Source: Candidatus Acidianus copahuensis
Lineage (GTDB): Archaea > Thermoproteota > Thermoprotei_A > Sulfolobales > Sulfolobaceae
Assembly (NCBI RefSeq): GCF_000632495.1
Contig: NZ_JFZT01000039.1
Span: forward strand, 238,501-302,500
Length of the DNA stretch: 64,000 nt
Direction of reading: 5' to 3'
A program made the translations under genes and the position numbers. Below the pieces are notes generated by a model that was not told where the DNA came from, searched no databases, and worked only from the letters and a program-made list of their open reading frames with translations. Below, in pieces: positions 43,309 through 54,082 of the stretch; positions within the stretch are counted from its first letter, which is position 1; each line of letters begins with the position of its first letter.

Positions 43309-45084
43309 ATGCCAACAAAAGGGAGAATATTAAGAGTAAATGGCCCACTAGTTGTAGCAGAGGGAATGAAAGCCTCTCAAATGTTTGAGGTAGTAGAAGT
43401 AGGAGATCTAGGACTAATTGGGGAAATAACTAGAATTGAGGGAGATAGGGCTTACATTCAAGTTTATGAGGATACTAGCGGGATAAAGCCTGGTGAGCCA
43501 GTTTTAGGCACGGGAGCGCCTTTGTCAGCAGAGCTAGGCCCTGGACTCCTTGGGCAAATAGTTGATGGTTTAGAGAGACCGTTAGGGCGTATAGCGGAAA
43601 TCAGTGAAAGCCCGTTTATTCAAAGAGGCGTTAAAGTTCCTTCTTTAGATAGACAGAAAAAGTGGCACTTTGTCCCTAAGGTTAAGAAAGGAGATAAGGT
43701 TTATCCTGGGGATATTTTAGGAACAGTTCAAGAGACTCAGCTTATAGAGCATAGAATTATTGTACCTCCAAATGTTCAAGGTACTCTAAAGGAAGTTGCA
43801 AGCGAAGGGGAATATACTGTAGAGGAAAATATTGGTATAGTTAATATGAACGGGGATGAAGTACCTGTCTCGATGATACAAAAGTGGCCGGCTAGAATTC
43901 CGAGGCCATTTAAGGAAAAACTTGAGCCTAGTGAGCCACTCTTAACTGGTGTAAGGGTTTTAGATACTATATTTCCTTTGGCAAAGGGAGGTACTGCTGC
44001 GATCCCAGGTCCTTTCGGCGCTGGAAAAACTGTTACATTGCAAAGCCTAGCAAAATGGAGTTCCGCTAAGATCGTAATCTACGTTGGTTGCGGGGAGCGC
44101 GGAAACGAGCTCACTGATGAGCTCAGAGCTTTCCCAACCTTAAAGGATCCGTGGACAGGAAGGCCATTGCTAGAAAGGACTATATTGGTTGCGAACACAA
44201 GCAATATGCCGGTGGCTGCAAGGGAAACAAGTATATACATGGGAGTTACAATAGGAGAATACTTCAGAGATCAAGGATACGATGTTTTAGTAGTAGCAGA
44301 CTCTACGACTCGTTGGGCAGAAGCATTAAGAGATTTAGGAGGAAGAATGGAAGAAATGCCAGCAGAAGAAGGATTTCCTAGTTATTTGCCATCGAGATTA
44401 GCGGAGTATTATGAAAGAGCAGGAAAGGTTAGAACGTTAGGTAATTTAGATAGATTTGGCTCAGTTACATTAGCTTCTGCAGTATCTCCTCCTGGTGGAG
44501 ACTTTACAGAACCAGTAACTAGCAATACTCTAAGATTTGTAAAGGTCTTTTGGCCTCTGGATGTATCTTTAGCTCATGCTAGGCATTTCCCTGCAGTTAA
44601 TTGGCTTCAAGGTTTCTCCGCTTATACGGATCTAGTAAGTAAGTGGTGGGATCAAAACGTGAATCCTCAATGGAAGGAAATTAGAGAGTCTATGGTTAAG
44701 ACCTTGATCAGAGAGGACGAATTAAAGCAAATAGTCAGACTGGTTGGACCTGAATCACTTTCAGAAAGAGATAAACTTGTATTAGAGGTAGCTAGATTAA
44801 TTAAGGAAGCTTTTCTCAAACAAAACGCGTTTGATGACATAGACGCTTTTTCATCCCCTCAAAAACAGTATAGGATAATGAAACTAATAGATTTCTATAA
44901 CAAATTTGCAACAAATTTAGTGGAAAAGGGAATGCCGGTAAAGAAAATATCTGAAGGAATAACTGTTGTTACAGACATAATAAAATCAAAGGCAATTATA
45001 AAGAATGACGAGCTTAACAAGTATGACGAATTGGAGAATACATTAAAATCACAGTTTGAACAACTAGAGAAGAAGGTGATTTAA
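43309..45084 (+). CDS. atpA: A-type ATP synthase subunit A (catalytic)
   Basis: 591 residues, the catalytic ATPase subunit. Walker A is [10 protein letters not shown] (about 233-242), with a long A-type insert (about 100-190), GERGNELT, and [14 protein letters not shown] Shine-Dalgarno-like GGTGAGGA sits directly before the ATG. Confidence 0.97.
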   Translation: MPTKGRILRVNGPLVVAEGMKASQMFEVVEVGDLGLIGEITRIEGDRAYIQVYEDTSGIKPGEPVLGTGAPLSAELGPGLLGQIVDGLERPLGRIAEISESPFIQRGVKVPSLDRQKKWHFVPKVKKGDKVYPGDILGTVQETQLIEHRIIVPPNVQGTLKEVASEGEYTVEENIGIVNMNGDEVPVSMIQKWPARIPRPFKEKLEPSEPLLTGVRVLDTIFPLAKGGTAAIPGPFGAGKTVTLQSLAKWSSAKIVIYVGCGERGNELTDELRAFPTLKDPWTGRPLLERTILVANTSNMPVAARETSIYMGVTIGEYFRDQGYDVLVVADSTTRWAEALRDLGGRMEEMPAEEGFPSYLPSRLAEYYERAGKVRTLGNLDRFGSVTLASAVSPPGGDFTEPVTSNTLRFVKVFWPLDVSLAHARHFPAVNWLQGFSAYTDLVSKWWDQNVNPQWKEIRESMVKTLIREDELKQIVRLVGPESLSERDKLVLEVARLIKEAFLKQNAFDDIDAFSSPQKQYRIMKLIDFYNKFATNLVEKGMPVKKISEGITVVTDIIKSKAIIKNDELNKYDELENTLKSQFEQLEKKVI

Positions 45085-45086
45085 TA

Positions 45087-46487
45087 ATGGAAACTACGAT
45101 GAATATAAGAGAATTCAAGAATATATCAATGATTAAAGGTCCTCTAGTAATAGTTCAAGGAGTAAATGATGCTGCGTATAATGAATTAGTGCAGGTTGAG
45201 ATGTCTGATGGTGAAAGAAGAAGAGGAATAGTGGTTGATTCATACCTAGGTTCATCGGTAGTTCAGGTCTTTGAAGGGACTTCTGGAGTATCTCCTACCG
45301 GGACAACAGTGAGGTTTTTAGGAAGAGGTTTAGAGGTTAAAATTTCAGATGAAATGCTTGGAAGAATATTCAATCCATTAGGCGATCCGTTGGACAACGG
45401 TCCGCCCATTATCTCTGGCGAGAAAACAGACATAAATGGAGGGCCTATTAATCCTTCTATGAGAGAATATCCAGAGGAATTTATACAGACTGGGATCTCT
45501 GCAATAGACGGCATGAATCCACTTCTTAGAGGACAAAAGCTTCCAATATTCAGTGGAAGTGGGCTTCCATCTAATACCTTAGCTGCTCAAATAGCTAAAC
45601 AAGCAACTGTTATAGGAGAAGAGAGTAATTTTGCAGTAGTCTTTGGAGCTATAGGTGTAAGATATGATGATGCGATGTTCTTCAGGAAGTTCTTTGAGGA
45701 AACAGGGGCAATAAATAGGGTAGCTATGTTTGTAAGTTTAGCTAACGAACCACCGATGATGAAAATCCTAACTCCTAGAACTACTCTTTCGCTTGCAGAA
45801 TACCTGGCTTTTGAAAAAGATATGCACGTATTAGCAATTCTACTAGATATGACTAACTATTGTGAATCTCTGAGAGAAATTAGTGCATCCAAGGAGGAAA
45901 TTCCAGGTAGAGGTGGATATCCAGGTTATATGTATACTGATCTTGCTACAATATATGAAAGAGCAGGAAAAGTAAAGGGAAAGAAAGGTTCTATAACTCA
46001 AATGCCTATTTTGACCATGCCTAACGATGATATGACCCACCCAATACCTGACTTAACCGGATATATTACCGAAGGGCAAATTGTGCTAGATAGATCTCTT
46101 TATAACAAAGGAATATATCCTCCTATAAACGTTCTAATGAGTCTATCAAGACTTGGAAAAGATGGAATAGGTGAGGGAAAAACCAGAGATGATCATAAAG
46201 ATCTACAGAATCAGTTGTTTGCGGCCTATGCCAGGGCAGTTGATACTAGAGGATTAGCTGCAATTATTGGTGAGGACAGTCTTTCTGACGTTGACAAGAA
46301 GTACCTACTCTTCGGGGAGGCTTTTGAGAGAAAGTTCGTAACTCAGGGTGTTAATGAAAATAGATCAATAGAAAGAACGCTAGACATTGGATGGGATATT
46401 GTGTCAATATTGCCAGAAAGCGAACTTACAAATATTAAGCAATCCTTAATAAAGAAGTATCTTCCAGCGTATCGTGGTAAGCAATGA
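45087..46487 (+). CDS. atpB: A-type ATP synthase subunit B (non-catalytic)
   Basis: 466 residues. The position of the A-subunit P-loop is occupied by [14 protein letters not shown], as expected for the regulatory B subunit that lacks a P-loop, and [12 protein letters not shown] is present. ATG at 45087 chosen because AAGGTGAT precedes it; another ATG is four codons downstream. Ends in ATGA overlap with atpD. Confidence 0.95.
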   Translation: METTMNIREFKNISMIKGPLVIVQGVNDAAYNELVQVEMSDGERRRGIVVDSYLGSSVVQVFEGTSGVSPTGTTVRFLGRGLEVKISDEMLGRIFNPLGDPLDNGPPIISGEKTDINGGPINPSMREYPEEFIQTGISAIDGMNPLLRGQKLPIFSGSGLPSNTLAAQIAKQATVIGEESNFAVVFGAIGVRYDDAMFFRKFFEETGAINRVAMFVSLANEPPMMKILTPRTTLSLAEYLAFEKDMHVLAILLDMTNYCESLREISASKEEIPGRGGYPGYMYTDLATIYERAGKVKGKKGSITQMPILTMPNDDMTHPIPDLTGYITEGQIVLDRSLYNKGIYPPINVLMSLSRLGKDGIGEGKTRDDHKDLQNQLFAAYARAVDTRGLAAIIGEDSLSDVDKKYLLFGEAFERKFVTQGVNENRSIERTLDIGWDIVSILPESELTNIKQSLIKKYLPAYRGKQ

Positions 46488-47128
46488 GTTCAAACAAGGT
46501 TTTGCCAACAAAGCTTAACTTAATTAACTTTAAGTCACAGTTAAAGTTAATAAGAAACATTAAGAGACTTTTAGAGAATAAAAGGGAAGTTTTACTCATA
46601 TACTTGAGATCGTACATCTTAGAGTATGAAAAGCTGTATAACGAAGTTAATAAATCACTAAAGCGAGCCTATTCCAGCTTTTTGCAAGGTGTAGTAGATG
46701 AAGGGATAAATAATACTAGGAATATTGCAGAATCTCAGAGTCATTCCCTTAGAGTTTCTGGTTCAACTAAGGTTATATTTGGTGTAAAAATACCAGTTGT
46801 TCAGTTAGATGAAAATAGTATACCCAAAAAACCGTTTAGCGAAGTTGAAACTTCACCTTACCTATCTCAATCCTTTGATGAAATGCGAGAAGCATTAGTT
46901 AAGGTAATTCAATTAGTTGAACTTGAATCAACTATAAGATCACTGGTTAGTGAGCTTAAGAGAACACAGAGATTAATTAATGCTATTGATAAGTCTATTT
47001 TACCCTTCTATACCTCATCGGTCAAATTCATTAAATCAGTCCTTGACGATAAGTCGAGGGAGGAATTCGTTAGACTTAAGGTTGTGAGAAGACTTCTACA
47101 GAAGAGGAGAGAAAATGTCGGAATATGA
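46484..47128 (+). CDS. atpD: A-type ATP synthase subunit D (central shaft)
   Basis: 214 residues, mostly two long helices as in a rotor shaft: N-terminal [13 protein letters not shown], then [11 protein letters not shown], and the C-terminal [17 protein letters not shown]. Overlaps atpB by 4 nt and the small epsilon gene by 14 nt. Confidence 0.9.
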   Translation: MSSNKVLPTKLNLINFKSQLKLIRNIKRLLENKREVLLIYLRSYILEYEKLYNEVNKSLKRAYSSFLQGVVDEGINNTRNIAESQSHSLRVSGSTKVIFGVKIPVVQLDENSIPKKPFSEVETSPYLSQSFDEMREALVKVIQLVELESTIRSLVSELKRTQRLINAIDKSILPFYTSSVKFIKSVLDDKSREEFVRLKVVRRLLQKRRENVGI

Positions 47129-47282
47129 GAAATTTGTTAAACTATTAAAATCAGTCCTTGACGATAGATTAAAGGATGGAAAGAAAAGGCTGAATGATGA
47201 ATTTAACACCATCCTAAAAAACAAGGAGAAAGATTTAGAAGATATAAAAAGAAAGGCTTTAAAGGAGATAATAAACAAGTAG
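47115..47282 (+). CDS. Small ATP synthase subunit (epsilon type, 55 aa)
   Basis: A 55-residue ORF, easily missed because of its size, starting at the ATG at 47115 inside the 3' end of atpD and ending at 47282, 14 nt before the proteolipid ATG. It is a single charged helix ([18 protein letters not shown]...[11 protein letters not shown]). Sulfolobus atp operons are known to carry a ~7-kDa epsilon gene exactly between the gamma/D and c genes, so position and size identify it. Confidence 0.8.
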   Translation: MSEYEKFVKLLKSVLDDRLKDGKKRLNDEFNTILKNKEKDLEDIKRKALKEIINK

Positions 47283-47296
47283 TTGGTGGTTTGAAT

Positions 47297-47623
47297 ATGA
47301 AGAGAACGTTGTACGGGTTGTTTTTGCTTTCAATATTAGTGGGCTTAGCTACATCTGCATATGGTGCTACAGCTTCGTCTGCAATAGCGCCGTCTAGTAC
47401 TGCACAAGGATTTGAAGGTATAAATATAGGTGCTGGCTTGGCTATAGGATTGGCAGCAGTTGGTGCAGGATTGGCTGTAGGTATGGCAGCAGCTGCTGGA
47501 ATTGGAGTCTTAACTGAACGCAGAGACATGTTCGGTACTGTACTAATATTTGTAGCTATCGGTGAAGGAATAGTAGTATACGGTCTAGTGTTCGCAGTCT
47601 TAATGTTATTCGCCCACGTATAA
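47297..47623 (+). CDS. atpK: ATP synthase proteolipid (c/K subunit)
   Basis: 108 residues from the ATG at 47297 (a TTG two codons earlier is an alternative). An N-terminal signal-like segment (about 3-22, then SAYGATAS) precedes two hydrophobic helices; helix 2 has the carboxylate in [11 protein letters not shown], the ion-binding glutamate. GGTGGT lies just upstream. Confidence 0.93.
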   Translation: MKRTLYGLFLLSILVGLATSAYGATASSAIAPSSTAQGFEGINIGAGLAIGLAAVGAGLAVGMAAAAGIGVLTERRDMFGTVLIFVAIGEGIVVYGLVFAVLMLFAHV

Positions 47624-47628
47624 TAGTA

Positions 47629-47641
47629 TAATTTTTTTATG
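47629..47641 (+). terminator. T-run after the atp operon
   Basis: AATTTTTTTAT follows the atpK stop, before the proS gene. Likely both the operon end and part of the proS promoter. Confidence 0.45.
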
Positions 47642-47661
47642 TAAAACTATTTCTTTCCCCT

Positions 47662-49104
47662 ATGCAAATACCTAGAGAAAAATGGAGCCATAATTTTGGT
47701 GAATGGTTTGATAAGGTTATTTTTGAAGCAGAAATTTACGATTATGGAAGATATCCTGTAAAGGGTATGGGCGTTTGGATGCCTTACGGTTTTAAAATAA
47801 GAGAAAAAGCTCTTTCTTTAATACGGAATTTATTGAACGGAACAGGTCACGAAGAAGTTCTATTTCCAATGCTAATTCCTGAGGACTTATTGCAAAAAGA
47901 AACTGAACATATTGAAGGTTTTGAGAATGAGGTATTTTGGGTAACAAAAGGAGGTTTGCAACAGCTTGATGTAAAGTTAGCGCTTAGACCTACATCTGAG
48001 GTAGCCATTACATACATGGAATCTCTCTGGATAAAAAGCTACAGACAACTTCCAAAGAAGTACTATCAAATAGTTAGTATATTTAGATACGAAACAAAAT
48101 CCACTAGACCACTAATAAGAGTTAGAGAAGTTAGTACATTTAAGGAAGCACATACAATTCACGAAACATATGAGGATGCAGATAACCAAGTTAAAGAGGC
48201 AATTAGTATATATAAGAAGTTCTTTGATGAGTTAGGTATACCTTACATTATCTCAGAAAGACCTTCATGGGATAGGTTTGCCGGGGCTCTTCACACTTAT
48301 GCCTTCGATACAATTATGCCAGATGGAAGAGTATTGCAAATAGGCACAGTACATCATCTTGGGCAACACTTTACTAAAGCATTTGATTATAAAATCCAGA
48401 AAGCTGATGGGAATCTTGATTATCCTCATCAAACTAGTTACGGTATTTCAGACAGAGTAATTGCAGTTCTAGTCTCGATCAATGGAGACGATCATGGTCC
48501 TATTCTTACGCCATTAGTTGCTCCAATTCAAGTTGTTGTGATTCCAATACCTGCTAAGAACGAGAATGACACAACTAAAATAATGAGTTACGCCAAGGAG
48601 ATTACACAGATCCTCAACGAAAATAATATCTCAGTATATCTAGATGAGGAAAAAGATAAGACTCCTGGAGAGAAGTTTTACTACTGGGAACTTAAGGGTG
48701 TTCCTTTAAGAATAGAACTCGGTATGAGAGAGACAAACGGCGGTTCTGTTACGATAAAAAGAAGGGATGATCTTACTTCAAAGGTTGTAATCAAGGAGAA
48801 AATGGTAGATGAAGTTAAAGGACTTTTAAATGAAGTAAGACGAAGTGTTAGAGATAGAGCATGGATATTCTTTAATCAGAAGGTAAAATTTTCAACAGAT
48901 CCAGATAGCGCAAAAAAATCTTTAGAAGAAGGTGGAATTGTTGAAGTTCCATGGTGTGGAGAGGACAGCTGTGGTCTCAAAGTCGAGGAAATAACAGGTG
49001 GTAAAGTCCTGGGCTATCCGATCGAGAGTAAGGAAATAAATGAGAGTTGTATAGTATGTAAAAAACCAGCTAAGACGACCCTTAGAATAGCAAAAACTTA
49101 TTAG
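47662..49104 (+). CDS. proS: Prolyl-tRNA synthetase
   Basis: Class II synthetase of 480 residues, archaeal/eukaryotic type: motif 2 [20 protein letters not shown] (about residues 139-158), motif 3 region [16 protein letters not shown] [14 protein letters not shown], and a C-terminal zinc-binding domain with Cys pairs ([17 protein letters not shown]). No editing insertion. Followed at once by rps26e. Confidence 0.94.
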   Translation: MQIPREKWSHNFGEWFDKVIFEAEIYDYGRYPVKGMGVWMPYGFKIREKALSLIRNLLNGTGHEEVLFPMLIPEDLLQKETEHIEGFENEVFWVTKGGLQQLDVKLALRPTSEVAITYMESLWIKSYRQLPKKYYQIVSIFRYETKSTRPLIRVREVSTFKEAHTIHETYEDADNQVKEAISIYKKFFDELGIPYIISERPSWDRFAGALHTYAFDTIMPDGRVLQIGTVHHLGQHFTKAFDYKIQKADGNLDYPHQTSYGISDRVIAVLVSINGDDHGPILTPLVAPIQVVVIPIPAKNENDTTKIMSYAKEITQILNENNISVYLDEEKDKTPGEKFYYWELKGVPLRIELGMRETNGGSVTIKRRDDLTSKVVIKEKMVDEVKGLLNEVRRSVRDRAWIFFNQKVKFSTDPDSAKKSLEEGGIVEVPWCGEDSCGLKVEEITGGKVLGYPIESKEINESCIVCKKPAKTTLRIAKTY

Positions 49105-49137
49105 ATGTATTTATACGAGAATATGTTGGGTGTAATT

Positions 49138-49425
49138 TTGCCTAAAAAAAGGGAGAACAGAGGCAGAAGAAAAGGCGATAAGGGTCATGTTGGTTACATA
49201 ACTTGTGATAATTGTGGCGCTAGAGTACCAGAGGATAAAGCAATATGTGTTACAAGAATGTATAGTCCTGTTGAAGCTGCTCTTGCTAACGAACTTGAAA
49301 AAAAGGGAGCTATAATTCCTAGATATCCAGTTAGAAAATGCTATTGTGTAAACTGCGCTGTACACTTCGGAATAGCTAAAATAAGGGCTGAAAATGAAAG
49401 AAAAGTAGGACCAAGATCTTATTAG
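49138..49425 (+). CDS. rps26e: 30S ribosomal protein S26e
   Basis: 95 residues when started at the TTG at 49138 (MPKKRENRGRRKG), the family's normal N terminus; a longer frame from ATG 49105 would add 11 residues. CDNCG (zinc knuckle) and CYCVNCAVHFGI are conserved S26e motifs. A GGGTG precedes the TTG. The repeat at 49426 begins at the base after its stop. Confidence 0.92.
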   Translation: MPKKRENRGRRKGDKGHVGYITCDNCGARVPEDKAICVTRMYSPVEAALANELEKKGAIIPRYPVRKCYCVNCAVHFGIAKIRAENERKVGPRSY

Positions 49426-49657
49426 GGGGTCGTGAAACTGTTTCTAATTCTAGGGTAACAAAAGGTTTTCGAATGTGGTTTTAGAAATTTTTATTATGAG
49501 TCCCACATCAATGATGTGCAGTGCACAAAGGTGAGGGATGATATTCGCAGGGATCCTTGCCGTTGATCTCGATGCCCTATGATCTTGTTCTGGAAATAGT
49601 TGTATCACTGTCGAACGTGTGGGTGAGTAGTGAGTCCCTAAAGGGCATCTTTAAATA
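49426..49657 (+). repeat. Structured dispersed repeat, copy 2 (after rps26e)
   Basis: About 230 nt similar to 61163-61393 and (first 34 nt only) to 27003. Starts with GGGGTCGTGAAACTGTTTC directly after the S26e stop. It contains a 5-bp stem CACAT/ATGTG (49504-49518); the other copy has CACAG/CTGTG at the same place, i.e. one base pair changed on both sides. The remainder, with CCGTTGATC and GATGCCCT, is conserved. IS-derived origin likely; see findings. Confidence 0.75.
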
Positions 49658-50033
49658 CCCTGAACAATCTAAAGATATAGTCTATAAGGGAAATCGGTTA
49701 GTTAGACTGTTTCTAACTTTATAAAAGGAAAACGTTCTTACACCTATTTTGACATGATTTTTATAGTGTCCTTCACAAAAGATGTGTGCTCTGACCTCCT
49801 CCCCGCTCTAAAGAGCGAGGCTTTCAGTTGTAAAGCAGTAAGAAAGGTCTTACTAGTTCATGTGCTAGTTCATATAAAGAATGCCATTTTTGTTCATGCG
49901 TTATTTTGATGAGTTCTTCTAGAATATCTAAGTTACTTGAAAGAACCAATTAAATAGGTATTGTATATTTGAAGTCAAATCAAAAATTAAGGATGACATA
50001 AAAATATTAGATTAGAAATCATGTGATCCAACT
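49658..50033. other. Non-coding stretch before the PadR gene
   Basis: Contains the hairpin at 49795-49820 and A/T-rich DNA; no gene seen. Confidence 0.55.
49795..49820. repeat. IS200/IS605-type end hairpin
   Basis: A 6-bp stem CGCTCT/AGAGCG with an AA loop, flanked by CCTC...GAGG that can extend the stem after a two-base bulge. CCTCC...GAGGCTTTC is the form seen at the ends of IS200/IS605-type elements. No transposase gene is attached here. Confidence 0.6.
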
Positions 50034-50408
50034 ATGAGCTATAATGAAAAACCAAGGATGATGGTTCTTAAAGGTCTTATTCAAATTATAATTTCCTATA
50101 TTTTGTATAGATATGGAGATATGTACGGCTATCAAATCAAGAAAAATGTGGAAAAGTTTTACAATAAGAAAATACCTCAAGGCATGATTTACGTAACCTT
50201 AAGAAGGATGAGGAAAAACAATATACTCGATGTTTACGAAAAAGATGGAAAACAGTATTACAGGTTAACTGACGCTGGTTTACAGTTCTTTCGGAATCAT
50301 ATTGAAGTTCTAAGAAAGGCAGATAAGGCTATAAGCGAAATTTTAACCTATATGGATAGTGAAGTCAATAAGACGAATTCTTTTTCACCTAGTTCTCAGA
50401 GCGTTTAA
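50034..50408 (+). CDS. PadR-family transcriptional regulator
   Basis: 124 residues. The wHTH shows the PadR order: LKGLIQIIISYILYRYGDMYGYQI, then a recognition helix IPQGMIYVTLRRMRKNNIL, and the wing YEKDGKQYYRLTDAGLQ. The operon partner or ligand is unknown; the ATPase-like gene starts 47 nt downstream on the same strand and may be the target. Confidence 0.9.
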   Translation: MSYNEKPRMMVLKGLIQIIISYILYRYGDMYGYQIKKNVEKFYNKKIPQGMIYVTLRRMRKNNILDVYEKDGKQYYRLTDAGLQFFRNHIEVLRKADKAISEILTYMDSEVNKTNSFSPSSQSV

Positions 50409-50455
50409 AGAAAAAGGGTAAAGATTTCTATTACATTATTACACACTATCAGATA

Positions 50456-51304
50456 ATGAAGGCATTTCTTTCCTCAAACGGCAAGGATATTACGATAAAG
50501 GATCGAGTTACGATAGTTACAATTGATGAAAATTCCTATGAGATATCGAGAGGGTTATATTACTTGTTAAAAGGAATTAAATCGATACCAAGACTCTATG
50601 GTGTAGTCCCAAAGGGGGACGTGGTAGATGAGTGGAAGAGATTATTTGAAAAAAATATAATAGATAATATAAAATCTAACTTATCGTTGGGTAGAGTGAA
50701 ACTAGACTTGGGTTTTAGCCTTGATTTTGGCCCAGTTGAAATAGAGGGAAATATAAATAAAAAAGAGGATGTAAAAGTGGAAGTCTCATTGCATAATATT
50801 CCTGAAGTTGAGAAAGGGTTAAGGGGTCTTGTAGAACTTGATTCTTTCTATTTTTCTAATATGGAAAGAAAGACTCCATTCTTTTTACCTGCAGCTAGAT
50901 CAGGTTTTCTATCCTCATTTTACAAGTTTGTTATGATGCAAGACGAGGGCGCACCAGGTATACCTAGGACGTTAGGCCTAATATCTGAGTTTGTAAATTC
51001 TGTTGTTCTTCCCCAGAATTTTAGCGAGATAGTCGATGGTCATAAGATATGGATAAATCCATCTGAAGGTCTTTTTGTAGATGATATGCCAGCCTTCAAT
51101 GCTAGAGCAGATATACTAAACCTTTTTTCGTTAAAGTATTTCCTAAGTAACTCAAGTGAAGAGCAGTTTATTATAATAGAGGATTTATTTGCTCATCTTA
51201 CAGACAGGCAGAAAGTCGAAGCTCTTCAACTAATAAAAGCTTGTAAGGCTTTTCTCTTTGTTACCGTCAAAGAAAATGAGTTAAATGAACTACTAAATGA
51301 TTAA
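50456..51304 (+). CDS. P-loop-less ATPase-like protein
   Basis: 282 residues. The C-terminal half looks like an AAA/SMC-like ATPase head: FLPAARSGFLSSFYKF and FIIIEDLFAHLTDRQKVEAL (the counterpart of the usual IIEEPEAHLHP Walker B), then ACKAFLFVTV. But the N terminus, where GPNASGKS would be, reads IVTIDENSYEISRG, so no Walker A exists. Thus it cannot bind ATP in the usual way. Function unknown; directly after PadR. Confidence 0.75.
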   Translation: MKAFLSSNGKDITIKDRVTIVTIDENSYEISRGLYYLLKGIKSIPRLYGVVPKGDVVDEWKRLFEKNIIDNIKSNLSLGRVKLDLGFSLDFGPVEIEGNINKKEDVKVEVSLHNIPEVEKGLRGLVELDSFYFSNMERKTPFFLPAARSGFLSSFYKFVMMQDEGAPGIPRTLGLISEFVNSVVLPQNFSEIVDGHKIWINPSEGLFVDDMPAFNARADILNLFSLKYFLSNSSEEQFIIIEDLFAHLTDRQKVEALQLIKACKAFLFVTVKENELNELLND

Positions 51305-51384
51305 CTCAGGGAAAGATGTTCGTCACTTATCGGACCTTGTAAGGTTCATCATCTGTTTTTATTCTAACGGTTTAACTAAAATAT

Positions 51385-51750
51385 ATGAGTTACTCCTATT
51401 TCGACTTACAAACCGCTTCGTCTCTGCTGCCTTGGCTGAAAGAGAAGTTAATGGAATTGAAAGAACTAAAGGGAGATACTGAGAGAGCTTTAGTAGACGG
51501 TCGTAAGGAATCCCTTTCGGTTTATGTTATGCACGTCGATAAGATAATTAGAGAGATATCCGAAAAAGGAATTATAGTTAGAGATCCAGAATTAGGCCTT
51601 GTAGATTTCCCTGCAATAATAAACGGTAGACCAGCTTTTCTGTGCTGGAAATTTGACGAAGATGAAATCATGTATTGGCATTACATTGAGGAAGGATTTG
51701 TAGGTAGAAAAAGGATAACTGGAAAAGAGGAGATACTCAGTTATACTTGA
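51385..51750 (+). CDS. DUF2203 family protein
   Basis: 121 residues. [18 protein letters not shown] at the start and [18 protein letters not shown] with [21 protein letters not shown] at the end are the conserved parts of DUF2203 proteins. Mostly helical first half; no function known. Confidence 0.78.
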   Translation: MSYSYFDLQTASSLLPWLKEKLMELKELKGDTERALVDGRKESLSVYVMHVDKIIREISEKGIIVRDPELGLVDFPAIINGRPAFLCWKFDEDEIMYWHYIEEGFVGRKRITGKEEILSYT

Positions 51751-51781
51751 AATTTTTATATCATGGAACACTACTTACCTT

Positions 51782-53977
51782 ATGAAAAAATACGTGGGGC
51801 AGCGGATAAAAAGGCAGGAAGATCCACGGTTAATTACAGGGGAGGGGAGATATGTTGACGACCTGGAATTTCCAGGGACTTTATATCTTGCAATACTTAG
51901 GAGTACAGTACCTCACGCTAAGCTTAACAGAGTAGATGTATCTGACGCGTTAAAGATCAATGGGGTTGTTGACGTAATAACTGGTTTAAAGTTCAAGGTA
52001 GAAAATAGGCCAGATAACTTTCCAATGGCTTCTACTGAACTTCTATATGTAGGGCAACCTATAGCTGCAGTTCTGTCTACAGATCGGTATTCAGCATACG
52101 ATGCTTTAGATTCGATACAGGTAGATTATGACGTATTACCTTCAGTAATTGATCCTGAGGAAAGCTTAAAGGACCAAAAAAGAGCTATTGAAGGGAAATC
52201 CAATATCGCCTATAAGAAAACGTACTCGAGTGGAAATCCAGAAGAAAAGATATCATCATCAGACGTTAAAGTTGAAGAAAAAATAGAAATTAATAGAGTA
52301 TATCCGTCTGCAATGGAACCAAGAGGAATCTTAAGTATATATCAGCCAGACTTATTAACTATTTACGCTTCTACGCAATCCCCCCATTATATGAGAAGGT
52401 ATCTTCTAGACGTATTTGGCAGCATGGTAAAGGACATAAGGGTAGTTCAAGCTGATGTTGGTGGAGCTTTCGGTTCAAAGTTATTTCCATACGCCGAAGA
52501 TTACATTGCAGTTTATTCTAGCTTAAAGACAAAAAGACCAGTAAAGTGGATAGCAACTAGAAGCGAAGACATAAGAACAACGTATCACGGGAGAGGCCAA
52601 ATACATAAGGTTAAATTTGGCGTAAATAAAGATGGTAGTCTAGTTGGTATAAATGATCAATTGGTAATTGATCTGGGTGCAGCGTCTCACGGAACTTATT
52701 TGGCTGATATATCGGCCACTATGCTCCCTGGGCCATACAAAATAAAAGATATAGTGGTTGACGTATATGGTGTTTACACAAATAAGACTCCTTTAGATCA
52801 GTACAGGGGCGCAGGGAGGCCTGAAGCGACATTTGTAATTGAAAGAATAATGGATATTGCTGCTGATGAAATTGGAATGGATCCTCTTGAGTTAAGGAAG
52901 AAGAATATAGTAAGAGAGACCCCCTATATTAATCCATTTGGATTAAAATATGATAATGGGGATTATCTGAACTTGTTTGAAAAGGCAGAGAAGGCGTTTA
53001 GAGGATTGGAGGAAAGAGAAAGCGTTCTAAGATCAGAGGGCAGAAGAGTTGGTGCTGGATTTTCCTTTTATCTGGAACAGAACAATTTTGGCCCATGGGA
53101 AAGCGCATCAGTTAGAGTTAGAGGAGATGGCAAAGTTATCGTAATTATAGGTGCTTCTCCACATGGACAAGGTACTGCTACTGGTATAGCCCAGATAGTT
53201 GCAGACGAGCTAGGAATAGATATAAACGATGTGGAAGTAGTATGGGGAGATACGAGTTTAATAGGCGAAGGATACGGGACTTATGGTAGCAGGAGCTTAA
53301 CCTTAGCCGGTAACGCTGCACTGATTGCTTCAAGGAAAGTCAAGGATAAGGCAATAAGATTAGCTGCCCAATTTATGAGAAGTGACGTACAGGAATTAAA
53401 GTACGACGATGGTAAGGTTATTAATCCAAAATCTGGTGAGAGTATGAGCTTAAGGGAGATAGCTGCAAAATCAATGTCTACTCTTGGAGGAACATGGAAT
53501 TATAAGGAAGAGCCTGGACTTGAAGGTACAGCATACTTTGGTTTAGATAATCTTACATTCCCTTATGGCAGTCATATGGCACTAGTTGAGGTAAGAGAAG
53601 ACGGTCTATTAAATGTTCTTGAGTATTATGCTATAGACGACATAGGCACAGTAGTTAATCCCATGTTAGCGGAGGGACAAGTTATGGGTGGAGTTCTTCA
53701 AGGCTATGGTGAAGCTACTAGTGAGGAAGTGATCTACGACAAGGAGGGAAACTTGCTTACTGGAAGTTTCGCTGAATATGGAATACTTACAGCTATGGAA
53801 GCGTTTAACATAAAGTGGGAGTACCTAGAGAAAGGTAAATCTGCAGCTCCATTACCTGCTAAGGGAATAGGTGAAGGCGCAACAATAGGAACTCCTCCAG
53901 CAGTAGTACGCGCTACGGAGAAAGCTTTAAACAAAAGGATCACGCGCTTACCAATGAGGTTATCTAGTGTTATATGA
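51782..53977 (+). CDS. Molybdenum hydroxylase large subunit (xanthine/aldehyde/CO dehydrogenase family)
   Basis: 731 residues: N-terminal GQRIKRQEDPRLITGEGRYVDD, the Mo-pterin loop (AFGSKLFPY), DQYRGAGRPEATFVIER (about 340; the CODH-specific CSFR motif is absent), SPHGQGTATGIAQ, and the C-terminal KGIGEGATIGTPPA with the catalytic glutamate. In Sulfolobales such subunits form aldehyde/glyceraldehyde oxidoreductases with FAD and 2Fe-2S subunits, but neither gene is adjacent; this one stands alone. Confidence 0.88.
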   Translation: MKKYVGQRIKRQEDPRLITGEGRYVDDLEFPGTLYLAILRSTVPHAKLNRVDVSDALKINGVVDVITGLKFKVENRPDNFPMASTELLYVGQPIAAVLSTDRYSAYDALDSIQVDYDVLPSVIDPEESLKDQKRAIEGKSNIAYKKTYSSGNPEEKISSSDVKVEEKIEINRVYPSAMEPRGILSIYQPDLLTIYASTQSPHYMRRYLLDVFGSMVKDIRVVQADVGGAFGSKLFPYAEDYIAVYSSLKTKRPVKWIATRSEDIRTTYHGRGQIHKVKFGVNKDGSLVGINDQLVIDLGAASHGTYLADISATMLPGPYKIKDIVVDVYGVYTNKTPLDQYRGAGRPEATFVIERIMDIAADEIGMDPLELRKKNIVRETPYINPFGLKYDNGDYLNLFEKAEKAFRGLEERESVLRSEGRRVGAGFSFYLEQNNFGPWESASVRVRGDGKVIVIIGASPHGQGTATGIAQIVADELGIDINDVEVVWGDTSLIGEGYGTYGSRSLTLAGNAALIASRKVKDKAIRLAAQFMRSDVQELKYDDGKVINPKSGESMSLREIAAKSMSTLGGTWNYKEEPGLEGTAYFGLDNLTFPYGSHMALVEVREDGLLNVLEYYAIDDIGTVVNPMLAEGQVMGGVLQGYGEATSEEVIYDKEGNLLTGSFAEYGILTAMEAFNIKWEYLEKGKSAAPLPAKGIGEGATIGTPPAVVRATEKALNKRITRLPMRLSSVI

Positions 53978-53979
53978 AA

Positions 53980-54013
53980 TAACTTTTTCTTAAAAATAAA
54001 CTTTTTATTGGTT
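53980..54013 (+). terminator. T-rich tract after the Mo hydroxylase gene
   Basis: Two T-runs (ACTTTTTCTT and ACTTTTTATT) follow the stop. Confidence 0.45.
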
Positions 54014-54082
54014 TAATTTTATAACAATAGTATACTAAGTAAGAAATATAAGTCTTCGTTAACACTCATTAACTGGGTTAAT

